NCBI GenBank assembly: GCA_032622095.1
Contig: CP136067.1
Location: 176,052,556 to 176,116,555, forward strand
Direction: 5' to 3'
Length of the DNA stretch: 64,000 bases
From: Siphonodentalium dalli
Lineage: Eukaryota; Mollusca; Scaphopoda; Gadilida; Siphonodentaliidae
The notes beneath the pieces are model-generated. The model saw nothing but the letters and a program-made list of their open reading frames with translations, was not told the origin of the DNA and searched no databases. A program made the position numbers and the translations under genes. Below, piece by piece: positions 21,330 to 32,647 of the stretch (its first letter is position 1; the number at the start of each line of letters is the position of its first letter).

Positions 21330-22015
21330 ATGAAAATCTGCGTACCAAGCAACACCACGATGTGGCGTAACTAGTCTATACAATAGTAAACGAACAAGCC
21401 CCATCTTATCTAGCATCTACACTTCACCCTAGAGCAAACGAGGTGTCGGGTTACAACTTGAGGCGACCCGGCAAATTGTAATCATATTTCTGTACTACAG
21501 AACATTACAAAAAGTTTTTTTTTCCGTCGGCAACCACGGAGTGGAATAAAATTCCAAAAATATATGAACTACGCAGTTTAGTAATCTACTGGCTCCCTAC
21601 TTATGGACCTACTCCCCCACTCAATCACCAGTTCTCTGTTATTTTGGTCTACCGTATGTACTGTCTTCCAGAGTAGATGACTAGCACTTGACTAACATAT
21701 ATATGAAGAAAATACCCCTTTGACAAAACCCTACTCCAACATCAGTTAAGACGAACAAAAAATCACATAAACCCCACCAAATGTTATAGCTACCAAATCA
21801 TCAATAACCCATATATAGCAATATGCTCTGGAGGGCACTACACCAATCACCATAAAATCACAAAATCTTGCATGTAAATATGTTTAGCTGTCATCTTGTA
21901 AACATTTTGTATCTAAATCGATTGTATTGGGAGAGGGGCTTCATAAGTTGAAAAAACTTGTGCCCCGATCCCTTTTGTATTATATGCAAATAAAATACGT
22001 TTCAAGTCAAGTCAA
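21330..22015 (+). mobile_element. 3' end of a CR1-like retrotransposon
   Basis: In shifting frames the plus strand reads QAPSYLASTLHP, NEVSGYNLRRPGK and ATTEWNKIPKIYELRSL, the conserved C-terminal end of CR1-like ORF2 proteins (PSYL, YNLR and WNxLP blocks). It is followed by a 3' UTR-like stretch with GGGAGAGGGGCTTCATAAG, then GCAAATAAAATACG and a short CAAGT-type direct repeat, as expected for a CR1 tail. It may be the missing end of the 15978-19200 copy, displaced by later repeats. Confidence 0.65.
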
Positions 22016-22055
22016 TGAATAAAACTTTGCTAGGTCTTTTCAGAATACGAAGTCT

Positions 22056-22063
<8 letters not shown>

Positions 22064-22086
<23 letters not shown>

Positions 22087-22087
22087 G
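22064..22087. repeat. (TA)n microsatellite
   Basis: About twelve TA dinucleotides. Confidence 0.9.
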
Positions 22088-22234
22088 TTTTCCTGCGTTC
22101 ATCGGCTATTTTTGTCTCGAGAACGTGATAAACGTGCGAAATTACTAGGTCTAGTTTGAGCAATGGGGTATGTGAGTGGCTTTAGCGACGGCATTCAGGG
22201 TGGGTGAACCTGTGTTGTTCCACAGCTCCAATTT

Positions 22235-22345
22235 TAGTACAACTATTCAACATTTTTGGAAATTCCATGCCTGACATAGCAACAGATGTAAATTGCAAAC
22301 CACATATTTGTTGAAATTGTTACGATAGTTTCCTTTTCGAACAGG
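22235..22345. repeat. Copy of the dispersed 'GCCTGACACAACA' repeat
   Basis: Carries CAACATTTTTGGAAATTCC, ATGCCTGACATAGCAACA and later GTTGAAATTGTTACGATAG. Related copies lie at 29545-29670, 30963-31083, 39255-39375 and, inverted, 54846-54960. Confidence 0.5.
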
Positions 22346-24159
22346 TATTAAGTATGGACTATACCAAAAATCGAATTCCCCGTGTCGTGTGTATATACAA
22401 AACACTTTTCGGATTTATATGGCCATTAGCCGGGGGAGGGGGTAGTAAAACAATTGTAGGAAAATATACCGTTTTTTTTTACATCAGTTATTCTGGCATT
22501 TTCGGAAACAGGCATTTGTCATTTGTCTAACTAGTACATACATTGGAGTTTCCAGGTCAGTGTGTGATGAGAGTATGTTAGGTCTATACCTGGGTGGTCA
22601 AATTCCATTCAGTTAAAAGTAAACTCTAATGCATCAATGTAACACATTGTGCACATAAAACACTAGTATAAGATATATGCATAAATTTTACAAAAATAAA
22701 TTATACATACACCAGCATGTCCCCTGCATATATCCAGTGAGCTATCATTTCCCCTGCAAGCAATCACATGAACCGAACCCATGTTTTGGCTATTTGGCTC
22801 TAACACACTTTAAGCTGATATCATATCAGAACAGTGAACTCAATCTTGACTCTCGAGTCACTGTTGACATATTTAGACATATACATGACATATCAGTTGT
22901 TAAGCTCCAGTTTAACTAGAGTTGACATATTTTGAAAATAAATACACAGAAAGGATATTTACACAGATGCGATTGGAAATATTCTTTTATAAATTGCTGA
23001 TATATAGATCAGTGTACAGGATACACACAATTCCATAATTTCTAACTATGTCCTGATTAGTCTGTCAACCAGCCCATTATTCCATATTCCATAACACTTT
23101 TGTCAGTCTACTGGAGCAACTTCTGTTATACTATATGACAAGCGGTCACTATGCAATATGATAAGTTAGGCGTTGTGAGAGTAACATATCATCTGAGTTT
23201 ATAGACATGCAAATAATTCACTGATTTGTTTGACGCACTAATGACATTTATTTGCTCGTCATTTATAGCATTAATGTTTGAGACAGCTGCTCGCTCTTTT
23301 CCCATGCACACTCTGATTTAGGCTTAAAGTTTTACATTTCCGTAGGGTTTCGTGAAGGAAGTTTTTAACCTCACCGTCCCATATGTAACATGCCATAGCT
23401 TAATGTCATCTCCACTGATGCCCATATGAGGTCCCATTAACATAAATGTGGTGTTTTTTTACTGTTATAATATGCTTTAAACTTTTATAAATGTCAAAAA
23501 GGGGCACAAAAGGTTTTTAGTTAAAACAATTGCACGAGGTTTGTAAAAAACGCGTTTCCTGCATATTTTGTATTACCTCCCTGCATTAGCTGGAAATTTC
23601 CAACTATATGGCATGTTAAAGGGATACGTTACTCAAATGTTGTTGTTGGTTTCTATAGTCTCTGAGTCGTAGAATGAGGTAACCAGATTTCCATTATTTG
23701 AAAGTCTGTTGAGTACGAAGTAATGTTACGGATGGCAGATTAGCCGGGATGTGAAAATACCAATTGCCGTTGTCGAGTACTTTTTGGACAGTTTTCAAGC
23801 AAATATATCAAATAAATGTTACCTTATATACATACTAGCCCCATATACTCATTTAAGTCATTGTATAGTCACTAGTCAGTGAGTGGCTTGTGTTTACGCC
23901 CCGTATCAACATAATTTTTTACACGATCATGTGCGGCACGCGTTTACAATCCACTATCCGTGAATTATTTTGATTACCGTCTTGTACACGGAAATTCGTA
24001 AATTTATATCAAATTAATAACTTTGATTATAAGATAACCTATTAACCTGAACGTTCACAGAATACATCTTCGATTCAAATTACTTAGTTTTCTATATATT
24101 ATCGATATTAGATCGTTGATATCACCGAGAAGTTATTGAAAATGGCGTACAGTACCAAA
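22346..24159. other. Non-coding stretch, nothing recognised
   Basis: About 1.8 kb without a recognisable gene, RNA or repeat. The plus-strand frame at 22677-22919 has no domain. A short TTGGAAATTTCCAAC-like palindrome near 23590 recalls the dispersed repeat family. Confidence 0.45.
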
Positions 24160-25701
24160 TAAAGACATGTTATGTACTTGTTCGGGAGTATTAAACTGAT
24201 AAGTTATAATTCAGGCGCTATGCCAACAGAAGGAATGTAACATTCTACTAACATTGCTGAAAATTTGAAGCAAATCGATCGTACTACTCCATAGAACACA
24301 TCGTCTGAACTATGCTCAATTGTAAATATTTACTATTTGATTCGGGACGCGTCTATCGGCGATCAATTAACGAAAACGATTTCGCCACCGAGAGTTAATA
24401 TATAAGAATGATGGTGTTTGTTGACAATTTGGATATAATATTTGTAAAAATTACTACTTTGAACAAGATTATTCTCCATTTCTATTTGATTACCCTACAA
24501 GAGTGTTTCACATCACTTTAAGTTTGAAATTCCAAAATAATGGAAATCGTGAATTATATATCAGTTGGAAAATTCCGAGCAATGTTAAATGAGATGTCGC
24601 AAAGTTGGGACTTTTGATCTGGGTCAAGGATGCATGAATGTATAGTTCGAATTCCAAGGTGAAGAACCCACAAAGGAAAACACTAGTCGTGTCTCTACAT
24701 GGCTTTAACCCTTTACCCAACAATAATATGACTATCGCCATTACCTCCAACCAATACTGATAGGAGAGAACGTCACCACCCCAGCCAACAGAACTTTCCT
24801 GTGAGGTCAATGTTATTGGAACGAAATTGTATTATTACAAAATTTTATGGCGGCTCTTGTTTTATGAAATTATGTTTATCTGCATGGATGGGAGTAATTT
24901 TTGTTCTTCAGAGTTGTGAACCCCCTCCCCTAGTATGATAGTATGGTGAATATTTATTAGGTTTTATATTTATATTTTATAACAATAAATGTAATAAACA
25001 AATTATAATGTGTGTTATAATGCAATATTTTTGTTGTAAACTGATGGGGGAAAAACTCTGGGCTCTGTGAGTGCTACGCGACAGTGCTATCTAGGGCTTA
25101 CTGGACGCTGTGCGCCGTGTGCGGTAGGGCGCTCTGGTGCTCGCTGAATGCTAAAGGGTTAACCACATCAAAGGTTTACAAAGGTTTGAATACCTTTCAA
25201 TCTGGGAAACGCCGGGTAACCATCTGGACTCCTCGAACTGTGACTGATTAGGCACGATTACGGAGAATGACGAGGTTTGGCCTGGTAACCTGTTAGTGAT
25301 AACTATAATATTACTTCAGCTCCTATCAAATTTTGTATGTGAAACACTCTGGTAGGCTGATCAAATAGATATGCAAAATAATCTTGCTTCGAATAATTTT
25401 TTTTCGAATATTAATCCAAATTGACAACACACACCGTCATTCTTATATATTAATTAAGTGCAATGACTCTAGATGTCGAAATCGTTTGGGTTAGTTTATC
25501 GCCGATTGTTGCGTCCCGAATTGAGGTGTAAATATTTACAATTGAACGTAGTTCAGACGATGTTTTCTATGGAGTGGTATGGTCGATTCATTTGAAATTT
25601 TCGTGATCTTAGTAGAATGATACATTCTCCAGGTTGGCATAGCGCCTGAGTACTAACGTATTAGTTTATCGCACTCGAACAAGTCCATAATATGTCTTTA
25701 A
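24160..25701. mobile_element. 1.5-kb fold-back element with about 355-bp arms
   Basis: The left arm (24160-24513) and right arm (25338-25701) are inverted diverged copies. Both begin TAAAGACAT at the outside and end GTGTTTCACAT at the inside, sharing CAGGCGCTATGCCAAC, ACATCGTCTGAACTA and ATATATAAGAATGA. A separate TTAA-flanked MITE (24709-25158) occupies most of the spacer. No transposase. Confidence 0.75.
24709..25158. mobile_element. piggyBac-like MITE nested in the fold-back spacer
   Basis: TTAA at 24705-24708 and 25159-25162. The left terminus CCCTTTACCCAACA is identical to the 15740 family; the right end reads ATGCTAAAGGG, matching only the first 7 bp in inverse. It may be a recombinant or a family with asymmetric ends. 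Confidence 0.6.
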
Positions 25702-25857
25702 TGTGATGATAGAACAAACGCGTATGTATCTTCGAGTGGTATAGTAATAGTATATTGTTATTAGTAGTGGCACTATACATAATTATCAACCTGCATGCAC
25801 GTAATATCGAATCGCAGCATGTGTGGTTGTTCCATTACGTGTCACGTACGATCAAAT

Positions 25858-25858
<1 letters not shown>

Positions 25859-25909
<51 letters not shown>

Positions 25910-25966
25910 GAGAGAGAGGAAGAGAGAGAGAGCGAGAGAGAGAGAGAGAGAGAGAGGGGGGAATCT
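25859..25966 (+). repeat. (GA)n microsatellite
   Basis: More than 90 bp of near-pure GA with a few interruptions (GTGAGA, GGAAGA, GCGAGA), ending in GGGGGG. The frames over it (RERERE and SLSLSL) are artefacts. Confidence 0.97.
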
Positions 25967-26632
25967 ATGCTAACCCATCTGGGATAACTACCCACCAATG
26001 GATGAATGCTCCTTGCCTGGAGAGGGCATAGCCATGAATTGGCTGTCTTACTGCTCACCCCAATTAGTCATTAAAATAACACTCTGCTCTGCCTGGAAGC
26101 TGCGTGGACGTTGATGTATTATACAGAATTACTGTGGTCAGTTATAGGATATAAAATGTTATGTATATGATCATTTGGAAATGAAGTCGGAATCAAGGGA
26201 GCATACGGATGAGTAACCACGCGACTTTAACCTATATATTTATATTTAATGATCGATTGGTAATATCACGCAATACTCTTTATGTATTAGTTTGATTTAC
26301 AATACTTAATTAGAAGAGCCAGGGTCATAACAGTTGGTGAATAACTCGCGAGGTTCCATGGGATGAGATCCAGTCAGGACGTCATACTTTAGCTGAAACA
26401 ATGTATGACAGGAAATGTCTTTGACGTAGTTGAATAATATATGGCACGAGAGCCATATATATCTATATAATATATATATACATATATATGATAGGATGGG
26501 GATAGTATTATGGGAATTCCGGGCAATGTGGATTTGAACAAGTTACTTCAGTGCAATCAGTGGGATTTATCCATCAAATACCACAGTTTGTCGCAACCAA
26601 AGTCGCATACCAGCTTGTCATTCGAACCCGTA
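25967..26632. other. Non-coding stretch with a TA-rich patch
   Basis: No gene recognised. A run of TATATA-type sequence lies near 26453-26490. Confidence 0.5.
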
Positions 26633-26995
26633 ATACTGTTTAATACTGGGGTATGCACCCTGACCATGAATACCATTTAATACTGCATGGGGTATGCACC
26701 CTGAATACCTGTAATACTGCATGTGGTATGAACCCTGAATACCATTTAATAATGCATGGGGTATGAACCCCGAATACCATTTAATAATGCATGGGGTATG
26801 AACCATGAATACCATTTAATACTGCATGGGGTATGCACCCTGAATACCTGTAATACTGCATGGGGTATGAACCCTGAATACCATTTAATACTGCATGGTG
26901 TATGAACCCCGAATACCATTTAATAATGCATGGGGTATGAACCCCGAATACCATTTAATAATGCATCGGATATGAACCCCGAATACCATTTAATA
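26633..26995 (+). repeat. 35-bp satellite, left part (about 10 copies)
   Basis: The monomer is AATACTGCATGGGGTATGAA followed by CCCTGAATACCATTT. Copies with TGCACC and a shortened ACCTG end recur every fourth unit, indicating a small higher-order repeat. The array is interrupted at the TA of a monomer by the element at 26996-27792 and resumes at 27795. Confidence 0.92.
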
Positions 26996-27792
26996 CACTC
27001 TTATGACTAATGTGTAGGTTTTCTACACAAAATGTGTAGCCCTGCTACACAATCATTATTCAATTTTGATCTTAAACATATGTGTGTAGTATATGTGTAG
27101 TTTCATATTCGTACACAAATTGTGTAACAATTTTTACACATAAATGGGTATTTTTTTACATATTTATACACAACTGTGTGTATAAAATCAACACATATCC
27201 CTTACACATTTTGTGTAGGTTCTCACACACACAGTTCGTAAACAAGAAATGCAAGTTCAGTAGTCCAACCTGTGGGTATAGTATTAAAGATATATGCAGA
27301 TTTATATGTTAAAACTTTCATGGCACATAGTGGTATGTAGTATTTTGTTCTGTACTGTGAGTTTATGCTTTGAATGAACAAACCAGGGTCGAGGCGTGAT
27401 TGCATAATATTAGTATTATTACAACAATCATAACAAGAGTCTAAGGGCGGTAATCGCCATGAAAGTTTTAACAAATAAATCCTCGTATACTATTAATACT
27501 AAACCCACAAATCGGAATTCTGAACTTACATCCTTGTCTACGATCGCTGTAGATTGTATTCCAAAAAATATACTCAAACAATATGGCCGTCACGTAGCAG
27601 ACTATGAAACTGAAGGCACCGCAATGCGCATGCTCTACGTTCTTACACAATTGTGTGTAACAAAATATACACATTATGTGTAGAACGGCACTTGGTCAAC
27701 GTATTTGTATGTAAAACTACACATTGCTATGTGTATTAACCGAGTTTAGAAATTTGATGTGTAATCGTTTCTACACATTAGTTATAAGAGTG
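26996..27792. mobile_element. 797-bp TA-flanked element inserted in a satellite monomer
   Basis: TA at 26994-26995 and 27793-27794. The inverted termini are CACTCTTATGACTAATGTGT and ACACATTAGTTATAAGAGTG. The satellite monomer AATACTGCATGG is split exactly at its TA, which proves the target duplication. The interior has many TGTGTA/TACACA pairs and a second inverted repeat (about 27238-27325 against 27455-27535). Small frames on both strands arise from these inverted repeats. Tc1/mariner-type target. Confidence 0.88.
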
Positions 27793-27794
27793 TA

Positions 27795-28062
27795 CTGCAT
27801 GGGCTATGAATCCTGTATACCATTTAATACTGCATGGGCTATGAACTCTGAATACCAGTTAATACTGCATGGGGTATGAATCATGTATACCATTTAATAC
27901 TGCATGGGCTATGAACTCTGAATACCAGTTAATACTGCGTGGGCTATGAATCCTGTATACCATTTAATACTGCATGGGCTATGAACTCTGAATACCAGTT
28001 AATACTGCATGGGCTATCAACCCTAAATACCATTTAATACTGTATGGGGTATGAATCATGAT
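27795..28062 (+). repeat. 35-bp satellite, right part (about 7 copies)
   Basis: It continues the interrupted array, but here two monomer types alternate (GAATCCTGTATACCATTT and GAACTCTGAATACCAGTT), giving a 70-bp dimer. The sub-variants differ from the left part. Confidence 0.9.
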
Positions 28063-28300
28063 TATCGGCTAATAACTGAGTCAACAACTGGAAATGGTCT
28101 ATAAATCCCGCGTACCAAAGTGGGTGGATGGCACCATCATAAAGATCAAAGCGGACACTTCGATTAAAATATGGTACTCGACGACAACAGTAATTGATTT
28201 ACATAATGTACAGGCCACCTTCGATAACAATGTCTTATTCCAAAGAAAAATTCGTCCGGTTTGTTGGCGATACCTGATTTTTCGCAAACATTCTATTTAA

Positions 28301-28794
28301 AGGCACGTGCGGCCTTTATTGTCGAAAATATTCATATTTGTTCCAATCACCGTAAACAGAAAAACATTAAAACGCATACAGTTTCGTTCATATATACCAT
28401 GACCATCGCGTAAACAGCATGTTATCATCAAGACCTACTATATTTTACCTAAGCAAGAGTATGATTGTGTTACAGAAGACAGCAGAATGCTCCTGGCTAA
28501 TCACACATAAATGGCATAAACGCTCTTTAATAATTCCATATCAGGAATTCACCAACAAAGAACGCTCTTTATGTTTACCATCATAATATAAACAAACACC
28601 AGGAAAGTAACTTTTTATGCTTTTGTTTACATAACAATGGTCAAACATATGTCAATACCATACAGTTTATGCGATATTTCTTATTTGTATACGGACAAAG
28701 TCTGTCTACATTTTGATGTTCTTTCTGTTTGTGGCGGTTTTTGACGGGTGGAAATATTTTCACAGGATACCCACCGCCAAGGCCAACCGTACCT
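28301..28794. mobile_element. TTAA-flanked element, second copy of the 7901 family (inverted)
   Basis: TTAA at 28297-28300 and 28795-28798. The ends are AGGCACGTGCGG and CCAACCGTACCT. The body is the inverse of 8890-9369 with many substitutions. At the right it has a single counterpart of the 32-bp unit (ATACCCACCGCCAAGG) where the other copy has 31. Its right TTAA is also the left TTAA of the next element. Confidence 0.7.
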
Positions 28795-28798
28795 TTAA

Positions 28799-29230
28799 CC
28801 CTATGGGTGCCAGGTACGATTTTTGTATCAACCATATACCCTGTGCCAATGCATTCTCTTATATATACGAGTCGACCATAGGTCGCCTCGCATATATAAG
28901 AGAATGCATTGGCCTAACAATTTTTCATCATTTGTTATTATTTTTTACAATATTTTACAATTTTAATAATTTTTTCTTATATTCTTTAACAGACTTACTT
29001 TGTAGGTTTAGTGCCAGGGAATTTTTCGTTTTTCATGGACATCAAAATAATCACTATGAATACTTGGTGATAGTTTTGAGTTATAACATGCCCCTAAGAT
29101 TTTATCCAGTTTGTTTTTAAATTCGCTATAGCATGCTTAAGCATACCCAAAATAAATTCAACCCAAACAAAACAATCATCTAAAAAAAAAAAATTAGGGC
29201 CGATGAGATCGGCCCCTGGTACTCAAAGGG
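28799..29230. mobile_element. TTAA-flanked MITE, CCCTATGGGTGCCAGG type
   Basis: TTAA at 28795-28798 and 29231-29234. The inverted termini are CCCTATGGGTGCCAGGTAC and GCCCCTGGTACTCAAAGGG. It contains one hairpin module (28839-28917, reverse orientation to that at 15760) followed by an AT-rich spacer. GATTTTTGTATCAACCATAT near the left end is shared with the MITE at 54976. piggyBac-like. Confidence 0.78.
28839..28917. repeat. Palindromic hairpin module
   Basis: Runs from CCCTGTGCCAATGCATTC to GAATGCATTGGCCTAAC with loop GTCGACCATAGGTCGCC, the reverse complement of the loop at 15760. The right border reads GGCCTAAC instead of GGCACAGGG, as in the left hairpin at 58499. Confidence 0.9.
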
Positions 29231-29234
29231 TTAA

Positions 29235-30190
29235 AGGCATAATCCGATTATTTTCAAAAGGCATAAAGTTTGCCAAGGTTTATAGAGTCATTTTCACTGA
29301 GAGTTACTTCCACATTGAATTTTCCGTGAAGATAAGCCCATTCTAAAAATAGCGTTGGTGGCCTGATTATAAAAAGAAATATTTACATAGCCCATCTGTG
29401 TTACACAAAATCCTCAATGAGTCCAATATGAACGAGGATGTGATGGATTGGGAGAATCCATTCAGTAAGGAAAGGGTTAACTTGTACTTACGCCAGATCT
29501 GTATAATTTCACCAGGGATGTGGCGACAGGGTGTGGGGGTGTCTCGCCCGCCAACTTTGGTCAAACTTCTCAATAGTTATAAATGTCATACCTGACACAA
29601 CATTAGTTGGAAATTTCACACCAACGCGATAGGTTGAAATTGTTCTCGTAGTTCAATATTCTAACAATTTAGTAGTGGGAAATTTGTTGTTTTATTACAA
29701 CATTTGCTCATTTTCCTACTTTGATCAAAAGTCTGGACTGAAAAGGCCATCAGTTGGAAATTTTCCCACCTTATGGAGATGTCAGGTTGGAAATTTCCAA
29801 CAACTGGAAAGCTTGAAATCTGAGGGGGTGCATTTGACTGGAGTTATACCACTAGATGTTAGAATTTACAATTTTTAGGTTCAGATCTCAATATTTTCCC
29901 CTTGTCGGCCCAATGGATCCTCGCACACCCTCCAATAAAATAATACTGATTAATTCAGAATAGCCTACCATCAAGGCGACTATATATGGGGTACCAGTCA
30001 GGAAAATCAAAGCCCGAGGTGGGGTCTGAATTTCACACATGGCCTTGTTGGCTTTAATCTATAAATAGTTCATACTTGATACATGAATGAACAAGAATGG
30101 CTAAACAAAATACTCAGATAAGAAAATGTTTTTACCCCTTCGATGTCATACAATAAATGTATTGATAACCTACCTTTATAGAACACCTTT
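29235..30190. other. Non-coding stretch with dispersed-repeat copies
   Basis: No gene. About 29545-29670 holds a copy of the dispersed repeat (CCTGACACAACATTAGTTGG) and about 29680-29850 more TTGGAAATTTCCAAC-type sequence, probably the same family. Confidence 0.5.
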
Positions 30191-30397
30191 ATATGGTGTC
30201 TGTCATTTGCAGAATGAGGTCCCCAGAGGGTGAATTTAGTGATGCTACCCCGCATAGCGGGCTAGCATCACCAAATTCACCCTCTGGGGACCACATTCTG
30301 CTTAGACCACAGCAGAATGAGGTTCACAGAGGGTGAATTTGGTGATGCTACCCCGCTGTGCAAAATTCTACCCGTCTGCAAATGACAGACACCATAT
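30191..30397. mobile_element. Fold-back MITE with nested 93-bp hairpin
   Basis: The outer ends ATATGGTGTCTGTCATTTGC and GCAAATGACAGACACCATAT are exact inverses. Inside, 30210-30302 is a hairpin starting GCAGAATGAGGTCCCCAGAG with loop CCCCGCATAGCGGG. The same hairpin type is inside the element at 55924-56507, which suggests that larger element is the parental form. Confidence 0.75.
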
Positions 30398-30962
30398 TTC
30401 AAGGCTTGAGCGCATGTGAGTGTGAAGGACTTGAAGCGATAGTGTACATGTCATCGGTAGAATCTGTGATAAACACAGTCTCAGGTGCATAAAAAAGTAT
30501 GAATTATTTCATATAATTATCTGTCAAACTATAGAGATTCCATATCAGTACTATAGCGAGAACATCCGTATCATTGTTTACACATGTTCAAAATAGGAAA
30601 CACGATAAGCTGTATCCGTGTCTGGACACCCCTAAACATCACGATTCCGCGACCAATTTCACGATTCAGCGGCTTGACAACCACGTTGCTACGACAGTTT
30701 AACGATTCCGCGACCTTATTATGCATATTTTATGACAAACTTAGATAAAGGGGCTTTTTACTGAAGTGGGACGAGAAAAGTGGGCTTCTTCTTGTGTTCA
30801 TTGTATAGAGCAGACTTTGCAAGGTCGACAAGGTTGACGTATGGAATACATACGGGGATGAGATATATACATAAAATGAGTCACAATGGACTTGGTCAAC
30901 TCGGGACCATCGGATCAAACCGAGAACCGGTGACAGGTTGGGTGTTGAGGGGGAGTGTCACA
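30398..30962. other. Non-coding stretch, nothing recognised
   Basis: No gene or strong repeat. A short phrase ACGATTCCGCGACC recurs twice near 30640-30715. Confidence 0.5.
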
Positions 30963-31481
30963 ACCCAAATTTGGTCGAAATTTCAACAGTTGCAAATTTC
31001 ATGCCGGACACAACATTGCATGTAGTTGGAAAGTTTATACCACATACAATTTTCTCTCATTGCTTAATATTCCAACCAGTAATTAGTTTAATTTGACAAT
31101 CCCCCTCTAGAACACAGGACATTAATTAGTTTAATACGACAATCCCCCTCTAGAATACAGGACAGTAATTAGTTTAATATGACAATCCCCCTCTAGAACA
31201 CCGGACAGTAATTAGTTTAATATGACAATCCCCCTCTAGAACACCGGACAGTAATTAGTTTAATATGACAATCCCCCTCTAGAACACAGGACAGTAATTA
31301 GTTTAATATGACAATCCCCCTATAGAACACAGGACAGTCATTAGTTTAATATGACAACCTCCCTCTAGAACACCGGACAGTAATTAGTTTAATATGACAA
31401 TCCCCCTCTAGAACACAGGACAGTAATTAGTTTAATATGACAATCCCCCTCTAGAACACATGACAGTCATTAGTTTAATAT
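30963..31481 (+). repeat. Leader plus 9-copy 43-bp satellite (first copy)
   Basis: A leader of about 120 bp (from ACCCAAATTTGGTCG to AATATTCCAACC) is followed by nine 43-bp units of TAATTAGTTTAATATGACAA, TCCCCCTCTAGAACACC and GGACAG. The leader matches 39255-39375 with one difference. The array stops abruptly inside a unit at about 31481, where the retrotransposon 3' tail begins. Confidence 0.92.
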
Positions 31482-31654
31482 ATATATCTTTATTCCTCCA
31501 TATAATGAAGAGCATATATATAAATATTATAAATAAATTGTTAACACAAATACATCCAATTTGAGAACACAAATACATCCTGCATGCAGGAATTTGGCTA
31601 TGCAAAATACAGGGTTATACAATTTGCCTGACAAAGAGACAAATACGAACATAT

Positions 31655-32060
31655 TTGAGTGCATATAAGCATGCATACCCTCACGAGCACCGACACGACC
31701 ACACACCCGCACACCCATATACACGCCCACCCTCACACACCTATATATGTATACAAACATGTACATACACATATACTGACATATATGCATATACAAAGAT
31801 ATACGTGCATACACATATACATGCGCACGAGAGAGAGAGAGAGAGGGGGAGCGCGCGCGCACGTGCACAGCCGCGCCAGCACTCGTGAATATATGCATGG
31901 TTATATACATATATATAAATGTTCATATAAATATATATGCATATATACATACACATACATCCACGTAGACACACACACCAACACACACACATACGAATAC
32001 ATATGTAACGGTCAGGTAACTATATGTGCACGATTATATGTGCATGCATATCTGATTAAA
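31655..32060. repeat. Low-complexity CA/TA/GA-rich stretch in the 3' UTR
   Basis: Alternating purine-pyrimidine sequence (CACACACA, TATACATA), a GA run at about 31829-31846 and GCGCGCGC directly after it, which could adopt Z-form. Frames of 76-148 codons here are artefacts of composition. Confidence 0.85.
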
Positions 32061-32329
32061 TATACACCAAAGCATAAATGGTACATGGCTGTATGCGGAA
32101 GTTAAGGGTATGGAAAATTTGCGTTGAGCTGAAGCGGGACGTTTATTGCCGTGTTTAAAGAAAGGTTATACTTTGTTAAGACTGTTATCTTAAGTGCAAG
32201 CGGGATAACTCTAAAGTTTGGATAATTGCGAAAGTTATATGGCATGAATATACATATATATAAACACTTGAATATGTATACACATGTATATATATATTCA
32301 CGCATACATATGTATACACATATACAATT

Positions 32330-32411
32330 ACACATGGGTATGGCTTGTGTGATCATGCATCCGGGAGAATACACATGGGTATGGTTTGTGTGATCATGCA
32401 TCCGGGAGAAT
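32330..32411. repeat. Tandem duplication, 41-bp unit
   Basis: ACACATGGGTATGG to CATCCGGGAGAAT occurs twice with a 41-bp period and one C/T difference, in the presumed 3' UTR. Confidence 0.9.
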
Positions 32412-32647
32412 ACTAAGATTCATGGACGTCCGATGAAGTGAGGCTATGTGAAGTGTATAGTACGTAAACTGTAAATAGTGAACAAATGAAGGAAATATGG
32501 GTAATTTGAAATATATGCATATTTGGCTGAAGGATGCATGGTACTGAATTGGCAAATGCTGTGACATAGATAATTTACCAACTAACAGTAAATGTATTAA
32601 TGGAAAATTAACGCTATTCTACTCCTAAAGAGTGCTGATCACTTTAG

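Noticed and set aside
24709-25158. A single 1.5-kb autonomous element spanning 24160-25701
   Set aside because: The interior has its own TTAA flanks and terminus and no transposase reading frame, so two nested non-autonomous elements fit better.
25795-26058. Reading frames with RERERE or SLSLSL peptides
   Set aside because: They are translations of the GA microsatellite.
27223-27683. Two similar small proteins on opposite strands (MKVLT... types)
   Set aside because: They mirror each other because they lie in the arms of an inverted repeat inside the TA-flanked element.
31527-32105. Several frames of 76-148 codons on both strands
   Set aside because: Alternating CA/TA/GA low-complexity sequence keeps frames open; peptides are His/Tyr/Thr-rich artefacts.
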